A stretch of 35,961 nucleotides of DNA from Sphingomonas citri (GCF_019429485.1 NZ_JAHXZN010000017.1:1-35961), one strand, 5' to 3'. Shown: positions 7,716 through 15,779, counted from the stretch's first letter. Notes: a model not told the origin generated them from the sequence alone. Numbers and translations are program-made.

Positions 7716-9086
7716 ATGAGCGACTGGCTGAGAAGCCTGGGGACAACCGTGGCGAACGTGCTCGAACCGCACGGCCCGGCCACCGCAGCGGCCGCGCACA
7801 GCTATGCGCCGGGTGATTTCTCGATCCATTTCTTCCTCCAGCTCGCGGTGATCCTGGTGGCCTGCCGGGTGGTCGGCTGGCTCGGCCAGAAGCTGCTCGG
7901 CCAGCCGCAGGTGGTGGGCGAGATGATCGCCGGCGTGGTGCTCGGGCCGTCGCTGCTCGGGCTGCTCTTCCCCGGGCTGCAGGGCGCCATCTTCCCGAAG
8001 GAGACCAAGAACGTGCTCTACGCCGGCGCGCAGCTGGGCGTAGGGCTCTACATGTTCCTCGTCGGCACCACGCTGCGGCTCGACCATTTCCGCACCAAGG
8101 CGCGAAGTGCCTCGTTCGTGTCGATGGCCGGGATCGCGGCACCGTTCCTGATCGCGGTGCTGATCACCCCCCTGCTGCTCAGCGTGCCGGGGCTGTTCGC
8201 GAGTGGGATCAGCCAGGCCAATGCGACGCTGTTCCTCGGCGCCTGTATCGCGCTCACCGCCTTCCCGATGCTGGCACGGATCATCAACGAGCGCGGGCTG
8301 GCGGACAGCTCGCTCGGCACGCTGTCGCTCACCGCCGGCGCCTTCGACGACGCCTGCTCGTGGTGCGTGCTGGCGCTGGTGCTCGCCACGTTCGGCGGCG
8401 GCGCAGGCGTGGCGATCCTGGCGATCGGCGGCGGGCTGCTGTGGGCGCTGTTCGTGGTGCTCGCCGGGCCGCGGCTGCTTGCCCCGCTGGCGCGCAAGGT
8501 GGAGCGCGAGGGCGAGCTGAGCCTCACCAGCTTCGCCGTCGTGATGATCGCTTTCTGCTGCTCCGCCTTCCTGATGGACGTGGTCGGCATCCACGCGATC
8601 TTCGGCGGCTTCATCCTCGGCGCGGTCATGCCGCGCGGGCTGCTCACCGCCGAGATCAAGCGCAAGCTTGAGCCGCTGACGGTGGTGCTGCTGCTGCCGA
8701 TGTTCTTCACCTACTCGGGGCTGAACACGCGGATGGACATGGTGAACTCGGCCGAGCTGCTGCTGATCGCGCTGGGCGTGCTGGCGGCCTCGGTGATCGC
8801 CAAGGGCGGCGCCTGCTATCTCGCGGCGCGGCTGTCGGGCGAGGACAACCGCACCGCGCTGGGCATCGGCGCGCTGATGAACTCGCGCGGGCTGATGGAG
8901 CTGATCATCATCAACATCGGGTTGCAGAAGGGGATCATCGGTCCGACGCTGTTCTCGATGCTGGTGCTGATGGCGATCGTGACGACGATGATGGCGAGCC
9001 CGCTGTTCGAGCTCTTCTACGGCCGCCGCGGGCGCGAGAGCGGCGAACTGGCGCGACTCGATCGGAGCTACGCCGAGGCGGGCTGA
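7716..9086 (+). CDS. CPA2-family cation/proton antiporter
   Basis: A 456-residue inner-membrane monovalent cation/proton antiporter of the CPA2 (KefB/GerN-like) family, predicted to exchange Na+ or K+ for H+. It has about 12 hydrophobic segments, with family hallmarks QPQVVGEMIAGVVLGPSLLG near the N terminus, the ALTAFPMLARII segment and the conserved acidic pair in GAFDDACSW. The conserved GALMNSRGLMELI motif lies near the C terminus. It lacks the cytosolic TrkA-N (RCK) domain of full KefB/C. The open frame extends 36 codons further upstream, but GGGGGAGG at 7703-7710 sits five bases before the ATG at 7716 and the upstream part is Arg/Ala/Pro-rich, so I start it here. Confidence 0.93.
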   Translation: MSDWLRSLGTTVANVLEPHGPATAAAAHSYAPGDFSIHFFLQLAVILVACRVVGWLGQKLLGQPQVVGEMIAGVVLGPSLLGLLFPGLQGAIFPKETKNVLYAGAQLGVGLYMFLVGTTLRLDHFRTKARSASFVSMAGIAAPFLIAVLITPLLLSVPGLFASGISQANATLFLGACIALTAFPMLARIINERGLADSSLGTLSLTAGAFDDACSWCVLALVLATFGGGAGVAILAIGGGLLWALFVVLAGPRLLAPLARKVEREGELSLTSFAVVMIAFCCSAFLMDVVGIHAIFGGFILGAVMPRGLLTAEIKRKLEPLTVVLLLPMFFTYSGLNTRMDMVNSAELLLIALGVLAASVIAKGGACYLAARLSGEDNRTALGIGALMNSRGLMELIIINIGLQKGIIGPTLFSMLVLMAIVTTMMASPLFELFYGRRGRESGELARLDRSYAEAG

Positions 9087-9302
9087 GGCGGTGGCGGGCC
9101 GACGAGGCGAGGGTCCCCACGCCGGGTCAGCGAGGTGCGACGGGGAAGCCGCTACGGCACAACGAGCTAGGCCGCGGCGGGATGGCACCGTCGACGGATA
9201 GCGCGGCCTTAATCTTGAAGCGTGCGGATGGCACCGCGACACCGCCGCCATGCGATGCCCTTATTCCTCCCCCGCCCCGCCCCTCTTCGCAGGGAGACGC
9301 TC

Positions 9303-10079
9303 GTGGTAAGGGGCGTCGCGCGCAAGTCGCGTCGGCTGCTCCACTGGATCGTGCCGATCGTCGCGGCGCTGCCGATCCTCTTCTACGTCGGCGGCGTGCT
9401 GCTGAGCCTCGGTGCGTTCGCGCCGGGGGGGGGCGCGGGCCTCGGCGCCTTCGACCTCTCCGAGCTGGCCACCGCCGGCTGGCTCAATCTCGGGCCGACG
9501 CTGCTGACCCTCACCGCGGTGTGGGTTGTCGCGGCGACGCTGGTTTGGCCCATCTCGGAGTTGCTGACCCGCGGCCTGGTCGAGCGCGCGCCCCGCTCCA
9601 GCGTCTTCGCCGCCGAGATCATCGGCATCGCGCTCTGCGCTTACGCCATCGCCTCGGTAGACGGCGTGTTCCAGCTGCTCATCGCGGTGTTCGCGACGTT
9701 GATCATCGTGGCTCTGGTGGCGGCGCAGCTGACCCGCAGCGAGAGAATGTTGCAGGCGCAAGTCCGCCCGCTCGGCTGGTTCCTCCTCTGCTTCAGCGCG
9801 ACGATCACGCTGATCGCTCTCGGCGAGGCCGCGTCTCCCTTCGGCGTCAGCGCTCCGGCGCGCGCGGCCGCGCTGTTCGTCACCCCCTTCGGACAGCGCT
9901 GCGTCTATCCCGTGCTGATCGGCCGCGCGCGGCTACTCTACGTCGACGGCGACCGCCTCTTCCTCTCCGACTATGAGAACCGCAGCGTGGTCCAAGTCGG
10001 GCAGGTGCCGACGGGCGTCGCGCTTCGCCGCCACGTGCCCGTCTGCGCGCGTCTGCCCCCGGTCGCACCGGCGCGCTGA
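9303..10079 (+). CDS. Unrecognised integral membrane protein
   Basis: I do not recognise the family. The product (258 residues from this start) has about five hydrophobic segments at roughly 14-37, 61-85, 99-116, 119-141 and 155-173. A positively charged N terminus (RGVARKSRR) precedes the first segment, and a soluble C-terminal region of ~70 residues contains YVDGDRLFLSDYENRSVVQVG. GTG at 9303 is preserved by an AGGGAGA site five bases away; alternative ATGs at 9222 and 9255 have no good site and add a Pro/Arg-rich leader. It stands alone, ending six bases from the convergent lldD stop. The YENRSVV segment suggests a small ligand-binding or regulatory tail, but no function can be assigned. 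Confidence 0.65.
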   Translation: MVRGVARKSRRLLHWIVPIVAALPILFYVGGVLLSLGAFAPGGGAGLGAFDLSELATAGWLNLGPTLLTLTAVWVVAATLVWPISELLTRGLVERAPRSSVFAAEIIGIALCAYAIASVDGVFQLLIAVFATLIIVALVAAQLTRSERMLQAQVRPLGWFLLCFSATITLIALGEAASPFGVSAPARAAALFVTPFGQRCVYPVLIGRARLLYVDGDRLFLSDYENRSVVQVGQVPTGVALRRHVPVCARLPPVAPAR

Positions 10080-10085
10080 CCGCGC

Positions 10086-11234
10086 TCAGTCGCGCACGAG
10101 CACGTCCGGGCCGATCGCGGCGACGTCGGTGCAGCCGGTGAGCGCCATCGCGACGCGCATCTCCGCCTCGATCAGCGCCAGCATCCGCGCCACCCCCGCC
10201 TCGCCCCCCGCGGCGAGTGCATAGGCCCAGGCGCGGCCGAGCAGCACACCGCGCGCGCCGAGCGCGAGCATCCGCACCACGTCGAGACCGGTGCGCACGC
10301 CGCCGTCCGCCAGCACGGTGAGCCGATCCCCCACCGCCGCCGCGATCGCGGGCAAGGCGCGCACGGTCGAGGGCGTGCCGTCGAGCTGGCGACCGCCGTG
10401 GTTGGACACCACCAGCCCGTCCGCGCCGAGCGCCGCCGCCTCGCGCGCGTCCTCGGCGTCGAGCACGCCCTTGAGGATCAGCGGCCCGTCCCATTCCCGG
10501 CGGACCCAGTCGAGGTCGCGCCACGTCACGGTCGGGTCGAAATTATTGCGCATCCAGCCGAGGAAATCCTCCAGCCCGCTCGAATTGCCGAGCACCGGGG
10601 CGACATTGCCGAGCTGGTGCGGGCGACCGTGGACGCCGACGTCCCACGCCCAGCGCGGATGTCGCAGCGCCTGCCCGAAGCGCCGTGCTGCACCGCGCCA
10701 GCCGCTTGCTCCCGCGAGCCCGGAGCGATAGTCGCGGTAGCGCGAGCCCGGCACCGGCATGTCCACCGTGAACACCAGCGCGCTGCACCCCGCCGCGCGG
10801 GCCTGGGCGAGCAGGTCGCGCATGAAGCCGCGGTCGCGGATCATGTAGAGCTGGAACCAGAAGGGCCGCGTCGTGCCGCGCGCCACCTCGTCGATCGGGC
10901 AGGCCGAGACGGTGGAGAGGCAGAAGGGCACCCCGGCCTTCTCCGCCGCGCGCGCCGCCTGCACCTCGCCGCGGCGCGCGTTCATCCCGGCGAGCCCGAT
11001 CGGCGCGAGCGCCACCGGCAGCGCCATGCGCTGGCCGAACAACTCGGTGGAGGGATCGAGCGTGCCGATGTCGCGCAGCACGCGCTGGCGCAGCGCGATC
11101 GTCTCCAGATCGGCGACGTTCCGCCGCAGCGTCGTCTCGCTGTACGACCCGCCGTCGATATATTCGAACAGGAAAGGCGGCAGGCGGCGCCGCGCGAGCT
11201 CGCGGAAATCGAGGGTGGAAGCGACGATTGTCAT
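10086..11234 (-). CDS. lldD: FMN-dependent L-lactate dehydrogenase
   Basis: A 382-residue FMN alpha-hydroxy-acid dehydrogenase that oxidises L-lactate to pyruvate and passes electrons to the respiratory quinone pool at the inner membrane. It resembles E. coli LldD along its whole length: LPPFLFEYIDGGSYSE near the N terminus, LPVALAPIGLAGM, the LVFTVDMPVPGSRYRD segment, the HPRWAWDVGVHGRPHQLGN segment and the active-site SNHGGRQLDG with catalytic His. The FMN-phosphate region is ADGGVRTGLDVVRMLALGA. The frame is open 20 codons further to a GTG at 11294, but MTIVASTLDFRELA matches the family start. It is divergent from a lactate-yielding FAH-family hydrolase, so it may consume that enzyme's product. 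Confidence 0.93.
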   Translation of the reverse strand: MTIVASTLDFRELARRRLPPFLFEYIDGGSYSETTLRRNVADLETIALRQRVLRDIGTLDPSTELFGQRMALPVALAPIGLAGMNARRGEVQAARAAEKAGVPFCLSTVSACPIDEVARGTTRPFWFQLYMIRDRGFMRDLLAQARAAGCSALVFTVDMPVPGSRYRDYRSGLAGASGWRGAARRFGQALRHPRWAWDVGVHGRPHQLGNVAPVLGNSSGLEDFLGWMRNNFDPTVTWRDLDWVRREWDGPLILKGVLDAEDAREAAALGADGLVVSNHGGRQLDGTPSTVRALPAIAAAVGDRLTVLADGGVRTGLDVVRMLALGARGVLLGRAWAYALAAGGEAGVARMLALIEAEMRVAMALTGCTDVAAIGPDVLVRD

Positions 11235-11356
11235 GGGGTTCGGGTTCACGAAGGCGGTGGCGCGCTGTAGCGCATAGGTGCAACCTGCATCCACTGGCGG
11301 CGGATGGCAACGTCCGCGTGCCCGACCCGCTTCCTCCAGTCCTCGAGGTGATCACG
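11235..11356. promoter_or_regulatory. Divergent promoter region lldD / FAH-family gene
   Basis: A 122-bp region between the two divergent starts. It must hold both promoters. I see a GAGGTG ribosome-binding site at 11345-11350 for the hydrolase, but no clear -35/-10 pair or strong palindrome. The shared region allows co-regulation of the two genes. Confidence 0.4.
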
Positions 11357-12220
11357 ATGAAACTCTGCCGCTACGGTGCGAAGGGCGCCGAGAAGCCCGC
11401 GCTGGTCGACGCCGACGGCGCGCTGCGCGACCTGTCGGGCGTGATCGCCGACCTGACCGGCGCCGAGCTCGCGCCCGACGCGCTCGCGCGCCTCGCCGCG
11501 CTCGATCCTGCGACGCTGCCGCTGGTGGAAGGCACGCCGCGCTACGGCGTGCCGGTCGCGGGTTCGCAGAAGTTCGTCGCGATCGGGCTCAACTATGCCG
11601 ACCATGCCGCCGAATCGAACTTGCCGATCCCGGCCGAGCCGGTGGTCTTCAACAAATGGGTCAACTGCCTGCAGGGCGCCAACGACCCGGTGGTGATCCC
11701 GCGCGACAGCAAGAAGACCGACTGGGAGGTCGAGCTCGGCGTCGTGATCGGCACGCGCGCCAGCTATGTCGACGAGGCCGACGCGCTCGACCATGTCGCC
11801 GGCTATCTCGTCGTCAACGACGTGTCCGAGCGCCACTGGCAGCAGGAGCGCGGGCCCACCTGGGACAAGGGCAAGGGCTTCCCCACCTTCGGCCCCGTCG
11901 GGCCGTGGCTCGTCACCGCCGACGAAGTGGGCGACCCGCAGCAGCTCGGCCTGTGGCTGTCGGTCAACGGCAAGCGCGTGCAGGACGGGTCGACGTCGAC
12001 GATGATCTTCACCGTCGCGCAGATCGTCGCCTACTGCTCGCAGTTCATGACGCTGGAGCCGGGCGACATCATCACCACCGGCACGCCGCCGGGCGTTGGC
12101 CTCGGCCAGAAGCCCGAGCCGTGGTATCTCAAGGCCGGCGACGTGGTCGAGCTCGGCATCGAGAAGCTCGGCCAGCAGCGCCAGGAGTTCGTCGCCTGGT
12201 CGCGCGAGGCGATCGGCTAA
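11357..12220 (+). CDS. Fumarylacetoacetate hydrolase family; likely 2,4-diketo-3-deoxy-sugar-acid hydrolase
   Basis: A 287-residue cytoplasmic enzyme of the FAH superfamily. Landmarks are the MKLCRYG start, GLNYADHA, the metal-binding DWEVELGVVIG, NDVSERHWQQERG and the C-terminal TGTPPGVGLGQKPEPWYLK. This subfamily (often labelled ureidoglycolate lyase) includes 2,4-diketo-3-deoxy-L-fuconate hydrolase, which releases pyruvate and L-lactate in L-fucose/L-rhamnose oxidation. Divergent lldD would then remove the lactate, which supports that reading, though it is inference. GAGGTG precedes the ATG by six bases; 43 further upstream codons in frame overlap the lldD leader and are not counted. Other FAH activities cannot be excluded. 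Confidence 0.88.
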   Translation: MKLCRYGAKGAEKPALVDADGALRDLSGVIADLTGAELAPDALARLAALDPATLPLVEGTPRYGVPVAGSQKFVAIGLNYADHAAESNLPIPAEPVVFNKWVNCLQGANDPVVIPRDSKKTDWEVELGVVIGTRASYVDEADALDHVAGYLVVNDVSERHWQQERGPTWDKGKGFPTFGPVGPWLVTADEVGDPQQLGLWLSVNGKRVQDGSTSTMIFTVAQIVAYCSQFMTLEPGDIITTGTPPGVGLGQKPEPWYLKAGDVVELGIEKLGQQRQEFVAWSREAIG

Positions 12221-12240
12221 GGTCTGAGCAGCGTCGGCGT

Positions 12241-12287
12241 GCGCCGGCAAATGCCGGCGCTCCGGGGCCGACGACGCCGTCGGCCCC
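12241..12287. terminator. Tandem hairpins after the FAH-family gene
   Basis: Two adjacent perfect hairpins: an 8-bp stem GCGCCGGC/GCCGGCGC with loop AAAT at 12241-12260, and a 10-bp stem GGGGCCGACG/CGTCGGCCCC with loop ACGC at 12264-12287. They start 21 bases after the stop codon, in a convergent intergenic region. There is no T-tract, so a transcription block, mRNA 3'-end protection or simply a repeat are all possible. Confidence 0.45.
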
Positions 12288-12288
12288 T

Positions 12289-12350
12289 CGGAGCTCCCGC
12301 GTGCGCGGGGGCACCCTGACGCTTCGGACTCCCGCGTGCGTGGGAGCACA
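12289..12350. repeat. Family A palindrome pair, copy 1
   Basis: Two units built on CTCCCGCG-x-CGCGGGxG, at about 12289-12314 and 12327-12350, in the same orientation and each ending in GCAC. The unit recurs in pairs at 23613, 25350 and 30964. It is immediately followed by a family B element. Confidence 0.6.
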
Positions 12351-12367
12351 GGGGGGCGCCTTCGATC

Positions 12368-12463
12368 CGTCGTCGCGGACTTGTTCCGGAATCCAGGTCT
12401 CGGCGAGAGCAACGCCTAAGGAGGGCGCGGCACGGTGGATCCCGGAACAGGTCCGGGATGACG
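12368..12463. repeat. Family B palindromic element, copy 2
   Basis: A 96-bp copy with a degenerate left end (CGTCGTCGCGGAC rather than CGTCATCCCGGAC) and an intact right end (stem CCCGGA/TCCGGG, loop ACAGG, then GATGACG). The interior shares GCGCGGCACGGTGGATCC with copy 1. It lies between the convergent FAH-family and ThuA genes. The rest of the 12221-12585 gap holds nothing else I can support. Confidence 0.75.
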
Positions 12464-12585
12464 GAAGATGACGGGCGTTCAGGAACTCTGGCCGGGTTTC
12501 GGGACGACGCGGCATCCCGGCCGCCGGGTCACATCAATAAGCCGCGCAGAGAGCGCCGCGACTTGCGCGGCGCTCCGCCTTGCCC

Positions 12586-13377
12586 CTACTTCGCCGCCGC
12601 CCAGCGGATCGCGTTGGTCAGTACGCGCCGGTAATTGGGATCGTCGTAATTGGCCGCGTCATGCCCGAGCGCCGAGTAGAAGACATGCCCCTTGGCACGC
12701 GGGTTGACCCACATGATCGGGTGCTTGCCCATGCGCAGCTTGTCGCCGGTGCGATAGCTCGCCTCGTCGACGCGGGCGAGCACGGTCATGCCGTGCTGGC
12801 TGGGGTCGCCGCTGAACGAATACCATTCGTCGCTCGACGTCCAGGGCAGCTTCACCCCCGCCATCACCGGATGGCGCGGCTGGTCGACCAGGATCGTCGC
12901 GCGCTGGATGTGATCGGCGCCGTTGGGGTGGCCGATGAACTCGGTGCCGATGATCGTGTCGACGTACCAGGGCGACTTGTGGCTGTTGTCGCCCGCGGCG
13001 TGGAGCGCGACCACACCGCCGCCGCGCGCGACGAAGCGCTGGAACGCCGCCTGCTGCTCGGGTGTCAGGAACTCGCCCGAGGCGCTGTTGAGCACCACCA
13101 CCGAGAAGTGCTTCAGCGCGTCGTCGTTGAACACCGCGCCGTTCTCGGTCTGGAAGCTCTTGCGGCCGAGCCCGCGCGCGATGTCGGCGAGCACCTCGTT
13201 CGAGTGCGGGATATGCTCGAAGTGGCGCCAGCCGTTGGTCTTGCTGACGATCAGCACGCCGCGCTCGATCCCGGCGGGCAGCGTCGGCGGGCTCGTGTCG
13301 AGCGTCGGCGTCGGCAGGTGCGGGTCGGGGGCGGCCTGCGCCAGTGCCAGCGCCCCGAGCATCGCGATCAGTCGCAT
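12586..13377 (-). CDS. ThuA-domain secreted protein
   Basis: A 263-residue protein with a short signal peptide (MRLIAMLGALALAQAAP) followed by a single ThuA (trehalose-utilisation-like, glutamine-amidotransferase-like fold) domain. Recognisable segments are VLIVSKTNGWRHFEHIP, VVVLNSASGEFLTPEQQ, GGGVVALHAAGD, the DEWYSFSGDP segment and HPIMWVNPRAKGHVFYSALGHD near the C terminus. ThuA proteins are linked to sugar utilisation, but their catalytic role is poorly defined. AGGAGAG lies seven bases before the chosen ATG; the open frame runs 23 codons further but is Arg-rich and lacks a site. It follows the carboxylesterase by 22 bases on the same strand, so the two probably form an operon. Confidence 0.9.
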   Translation of the reverse strand: MRLIAMLGALALAQAAPDPHLPTPTLDTSPPTLPAGIERGVLIVSKTNGWRHFEHIPHSNEVLADIARGLGRKSFQTENGAVFNDDALKHFSVVVLNSASGEFLTPEQQAAFQRFVARGGGVVALHAAGDNSHKSPWYVDTIIGTEFIGHPNGADHIQRATILVDQPRHPVMAGVKLPWTSSDEWYSFSGDPSQHGMTVLARVDEASYRTGDKLRMGKHPIMWVNPRAKGHVFYSALGHDAANYDDPNYRRVLTNAIRWAAAK

Positions 13378-13399
13378 CCCATCTCTCCTGTAATAAACG

Positions 13400-14833
13400 T
13401 CATCGTGCCGGCGTCGCGGCGGTGCGTGCCTGGTCGATCTCCGCACCCCACGGGTCGCGCGCCACCACCGTCTTCCCGTCCGCGGCGAAGTCCGCGATCG
13501 TGTCGGCCGCGCGATCGTAGCGCGGCCAGCGCGGCAGACCGGCGCCGTTGGGATCGCCGGACTTCACGAAATTGGCGAGATACTGCGCCATGGCATGTCC
13601 CATCGCGACGTCACGCGGGCTGGTCTGCGCGCCATATTTGATCGCGGCATTGTCGAAGAAGAAGGGGATGTCGGTGGCGTGCTGCGCGCCGGGCTTGCCG
13701 ATCGCGCTGGCGACATAGGAGAAGCGGTACGACCACACCGGCACGCCCTTGCCAGCGAGCCGCGCGGCGGCGTCGCGCGCGCCGGCGATCATATAGCCGG
13801 TGCGCCCGCCGATGTCGGCGCTGGTGGCGCCGATCAGCATCGGCACGCGCGCGAACCGGTCCTGGTCGTAGGCGGCGCCCATGTCGACCACCACCGTGCC
13901 GTCGATGAAGGGCCCCGAGTAGGTCGGCGCGGCGGGATCGCGCGGCGCCATCGAGGCGAGGTTGAGCCCGTCGACCACCTGCTCGCCGGGCAGCGCGCGC
14001 AGCCGCTCGAGCGCGTCGGGCGCGGCGGGATCGATGCCCTTGCTGCGCGCGAAATTGGCGCCGATCCGCTCGGCGTCGGCCAGCGCCTTGCCGCTCGGGT
14101 CGGGGTGACCGTCACCGCCCGACATCGCGAAGGCCTGGTGGAACAGCCCGCGCGCCAGCGGCGAGGTGACGAGCTGGTGCACCGACATGCCGCCCGCGCT
14201 CTCGCCGACGATCGTCACCTTGGCCGGATCGCCGCCGAAAGCGGCGATGTTGCGCTGGACCCATTGCAGCGCCGCGATCTGGTCCATCGTGCCGTAATTG
14301 CCGAGCCGGCCGCCGTCGGCGTTCGCCTGGCTCAGCTGCGGCAGCGCGAAGCTGCCGAACCGGCCGAGCCGGTAGTTGAAGCTGACGAACAGGACTCCGC
14401 GCTTGGCCATGTTGGCGCCGGCATAGGTGGGCGGCGAGGCGCCGCCGTTGACGAAGCCGCCGCCGTAGATCCACACCAGCACCGGCAGCTTCCCCTTGGC
14501 GGCGGCCGGCTTCCAGATATTGACGTAGAGGCAGTCCTCGGACGGCGTGGTGCCGAGCGGCGCGGCATCGCTGGGGAACGGCAGTTGCATGCAGTCGGCC
14601 GCGTAGCGCGTGGCGTCGCGCGCGGTCGTCCAGTGTGCCGCGGGCTGCGGTGCGCGCCAGCGCAGCGCGCCCACCGGTGGCGCGGCGAAGGGGATGCCCT
14701 TCCAGCTCGCGATGCCGTCGCTCACCGCGCCGCGGACCGGACCCGCGTCGGTGCTGACCGTCGTGCCCTGCTGCGCCAGCGCGGGCGCGGCGATGAGCAG
14801 CGCGGCCAGCGCCGCGGCAATCGGCTTGGTCAT
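13400..14833 (-). CDS. Secreted type-B carboxylesterase
   Basis: A 477-residue carboxylesterase (COesterase fold) with signal peptide ending about ALAQ (18-21). Family marks are FAAPPVGALRWRAPQP (49-64), SEDCLYVNIW (98-107), the oxyanion-hole YGGGF (123-127) and the nucleophile elbow GESAG (210-214, Ser212). The likely catalytic His is in GAQHATDIPFFF. The acid position, where many relatives have Glu (GTNxxEG), reads GATSADIGG, so an Asp may serve. GGGGAGGAAG sits just before the ATG; the 42-codon upstream extension is Arg/Pro/Gly-rich and is not counted. Probably first gene of an operon with ThuA; it may de-esterify plant-derived glycosides or aromatics. Confidence 0.92.
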   Translation of the reverse strand: MTKPIAAALAALLIAAPALAQQGTTVSTDAGPVRGAVSDGIASWKGIPFAAPPVGALRWRAPQPAAHWTTARDATRYAADCMQLPFPSDAAPLGTTPSEDCLYVNIWKPAAAKGKLPVLVWIYGGGFVNGGASPPTYAGANMAKRGVLFVSFNYRLGRFGSFALPQLSQANADGGRLGNYGTMDQIAALQWVQRNIAAFGGDPAKVTIVGESAGGMSVHQLVTSPLARGLFHQAFAMSGGDGHPDPSGKALADAERIGANFARSKGIDPAAPDALERLRALPGEQVVDGLNLASMAPRDPAAPTYSGPFIDGTVVVDMGAAYDQDRFARVPMLIGATSADIGGRTGYMIAGARDAAARLAGKGVPVWSYRFSYVASAIGKPGAQHATDIPFFFDNAAIKYGAQTSPRDVAMGHAMAQYLANFVKSGDPNGAGLPRWPRYDRAADTIADFAADGKTVVARDPWGAEIDQARTAATPAR

Positions 14834-14975
14834 CTGTCTTCCTCCCCTTCGCGGCCGGGTATCGCCCGGCGCGCGCCCTACCTTCCCCGCCGCGGCGGCG
14901 TCGTCAATGGCGTCGCTGCGACCGATCGCGCCGGGGCCGACAATGCCGTTGCGCCTCAAGCCACTTAGCTGGTGG

Positions 14976-14991
14976 TTACCGTGCCGTTAAC
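14976..14991 (+). promoter_or_regulatory. Candidate CtrA-like box upstream of small ORF
   Basis: TTAC-N7-TTAAC differs by one base from the alphaproteobacterial CtrA consensus TTAA-N7-TTAAC. It lies 73 bases before the GTG of the 53-aa ORF in an unusually AT-rich stretch (14960-15050) that also holds a second TTAA at 15000. One mismatch in a short motif makes this tentative. Confidence 0.3.
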
Positions 14992-15063
14992 CGTGACCTT
15001 AAGACTCTGTTAGGACTTTTATGGCAGATCGTCTGTCACAATCACAGCGATAGGAGAGCTGCC

Positions 15064-15225
15064 GTGGATGATCCGCGCAAGCTCAAGAACGAGCTGGAAG
15101 TGGCGGCGCGCGTCGCGGGCTCGCTGACCGATATACGCGCCGCGCAGGAAGTGGAGCGCTACATGCGCGAGGTGGAGGCCAAGCTGCGCTTCCCGCCGCG
15201 GCCCAGCGCCGACGTGGTGATCTGA
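15064..15225 (+). CDS. Small hydrophilic protein (53 aa) coupled to GAF gene
   Basis: A 53-residue ORF with GTG start and a strong AGGAGAG site at 15052-15058, five bases upstream. Its TGA overlaps the ATG of the next gene by one base (TGATG). The product (starting MDDPRKLKNELEVAA, ending PSADVVI) has about 40 charged, helix-prone residues with heptad-like spacing, then a Pro-rich tail. No signal peptide, membrane segment or known family is seen. Ribosome-binding site, uniform GC-rich third positions and coupling make it a real gene in my view. Its job is unknown; it could be a partner of the GAF protein, or a leader ORF that sets its translation. Confidence 0.75.
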   Translation: MDDPRKLKNELEVAARVAGSLTDIRAAQEVERYMREVEAKLRFPPRPSADVVI

Positions 15226-15710
15226 TGGGCGTCGCCGCTCCGATGCCACTGAACGAGCCGCTGCGCCAACGCGCGGTGGATGCGTCCGGCATCGTCACGC
15301 GCCCGCGCAACCCTGAGCTCCAGCGGATCGTCGAGGAAGCGGCGCGGCTCGCGCGCGCGCCGATCGCCGCGATCTCGGTGGTGGACCGCTCGCGCCAGTG
15401 GCTGGCCGCCCGCATCGGCATCGACGGGGACGAGGGGCCACGCACCGAGTCCTTCTGCGGCCACACCATCCTGCGCCCGGGCGAGCCGATGATCGTCGCC
15501 GACGCGCGCGACGATCGCCGCTTCATCGCCAATCCCTCCGTGCTGGGGCACCCGCATATCCGCTTCTACGCGGGCGTGCCGCTGGTCGATCACGCCGGCT
15601 TCGCGCTCGGCGCGCTGTGCGTCGCCGACACGCGGCCGCGGCTCGGCCTGTTCGACGTCTACGACTTGACCCATCTCGCCCGCCACGCCGAACGGATCAT
15701 GGCGCTATAG
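15225..15710 (+). CDS. Stand-alone GAF-domain protein
   Basis: A 161-residue cytoplasmic protein that is essentially one GAF domain (about residues 30-160). Family segments visible are NPELQRIVEEAARLARAP, AAISVVDRSRQWLAAR, the TESFCGHTIL motif typical of bacterial GAF sensors, MIVADARDDRRF, HPHIRFYAGVPL and ALGALCVADTRPR. There is no attached kinase, GGDEF, EAL or HTH domain, so output must go through another protein. The ATG overlaps the stop of the 53-aa gene, so the two are co-translated. GAF domains bind small ligands, haem, or bilins through a Cys; Cys in SFCGH is a possible site but is common in non-bilin members too. Confidence 0.88.
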   Translation: MGVAAPMPLNEPLRQRAVDASGIVTRPRNPELQRIVEEAARLARAPIAAISVVDRSRQWLAARIGIDGDEGPRTESFCGHTILRPGEPMIVADARDDRRFIANPSVLGHPHIRFYAGVPLVDHAGFALGALCVADTRPRLGLFDVYDLTHLARHAERIMAL

Positions 15711-15779
15711 GCGCGGCCGGTCCGAAACTTCTGGCACCCGCCGCCGCGCGAGGCGTTTGGCGCGGGGAAGGAGACGATC

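Noticed and set aside
12289..12350. Possible CRISPR-like array because short palindromes recur
   Set aside because: Repeats are palindromic pairs at scattered loci, not regularly spaced direct repeats with unique spacers, and no cas genes are present.
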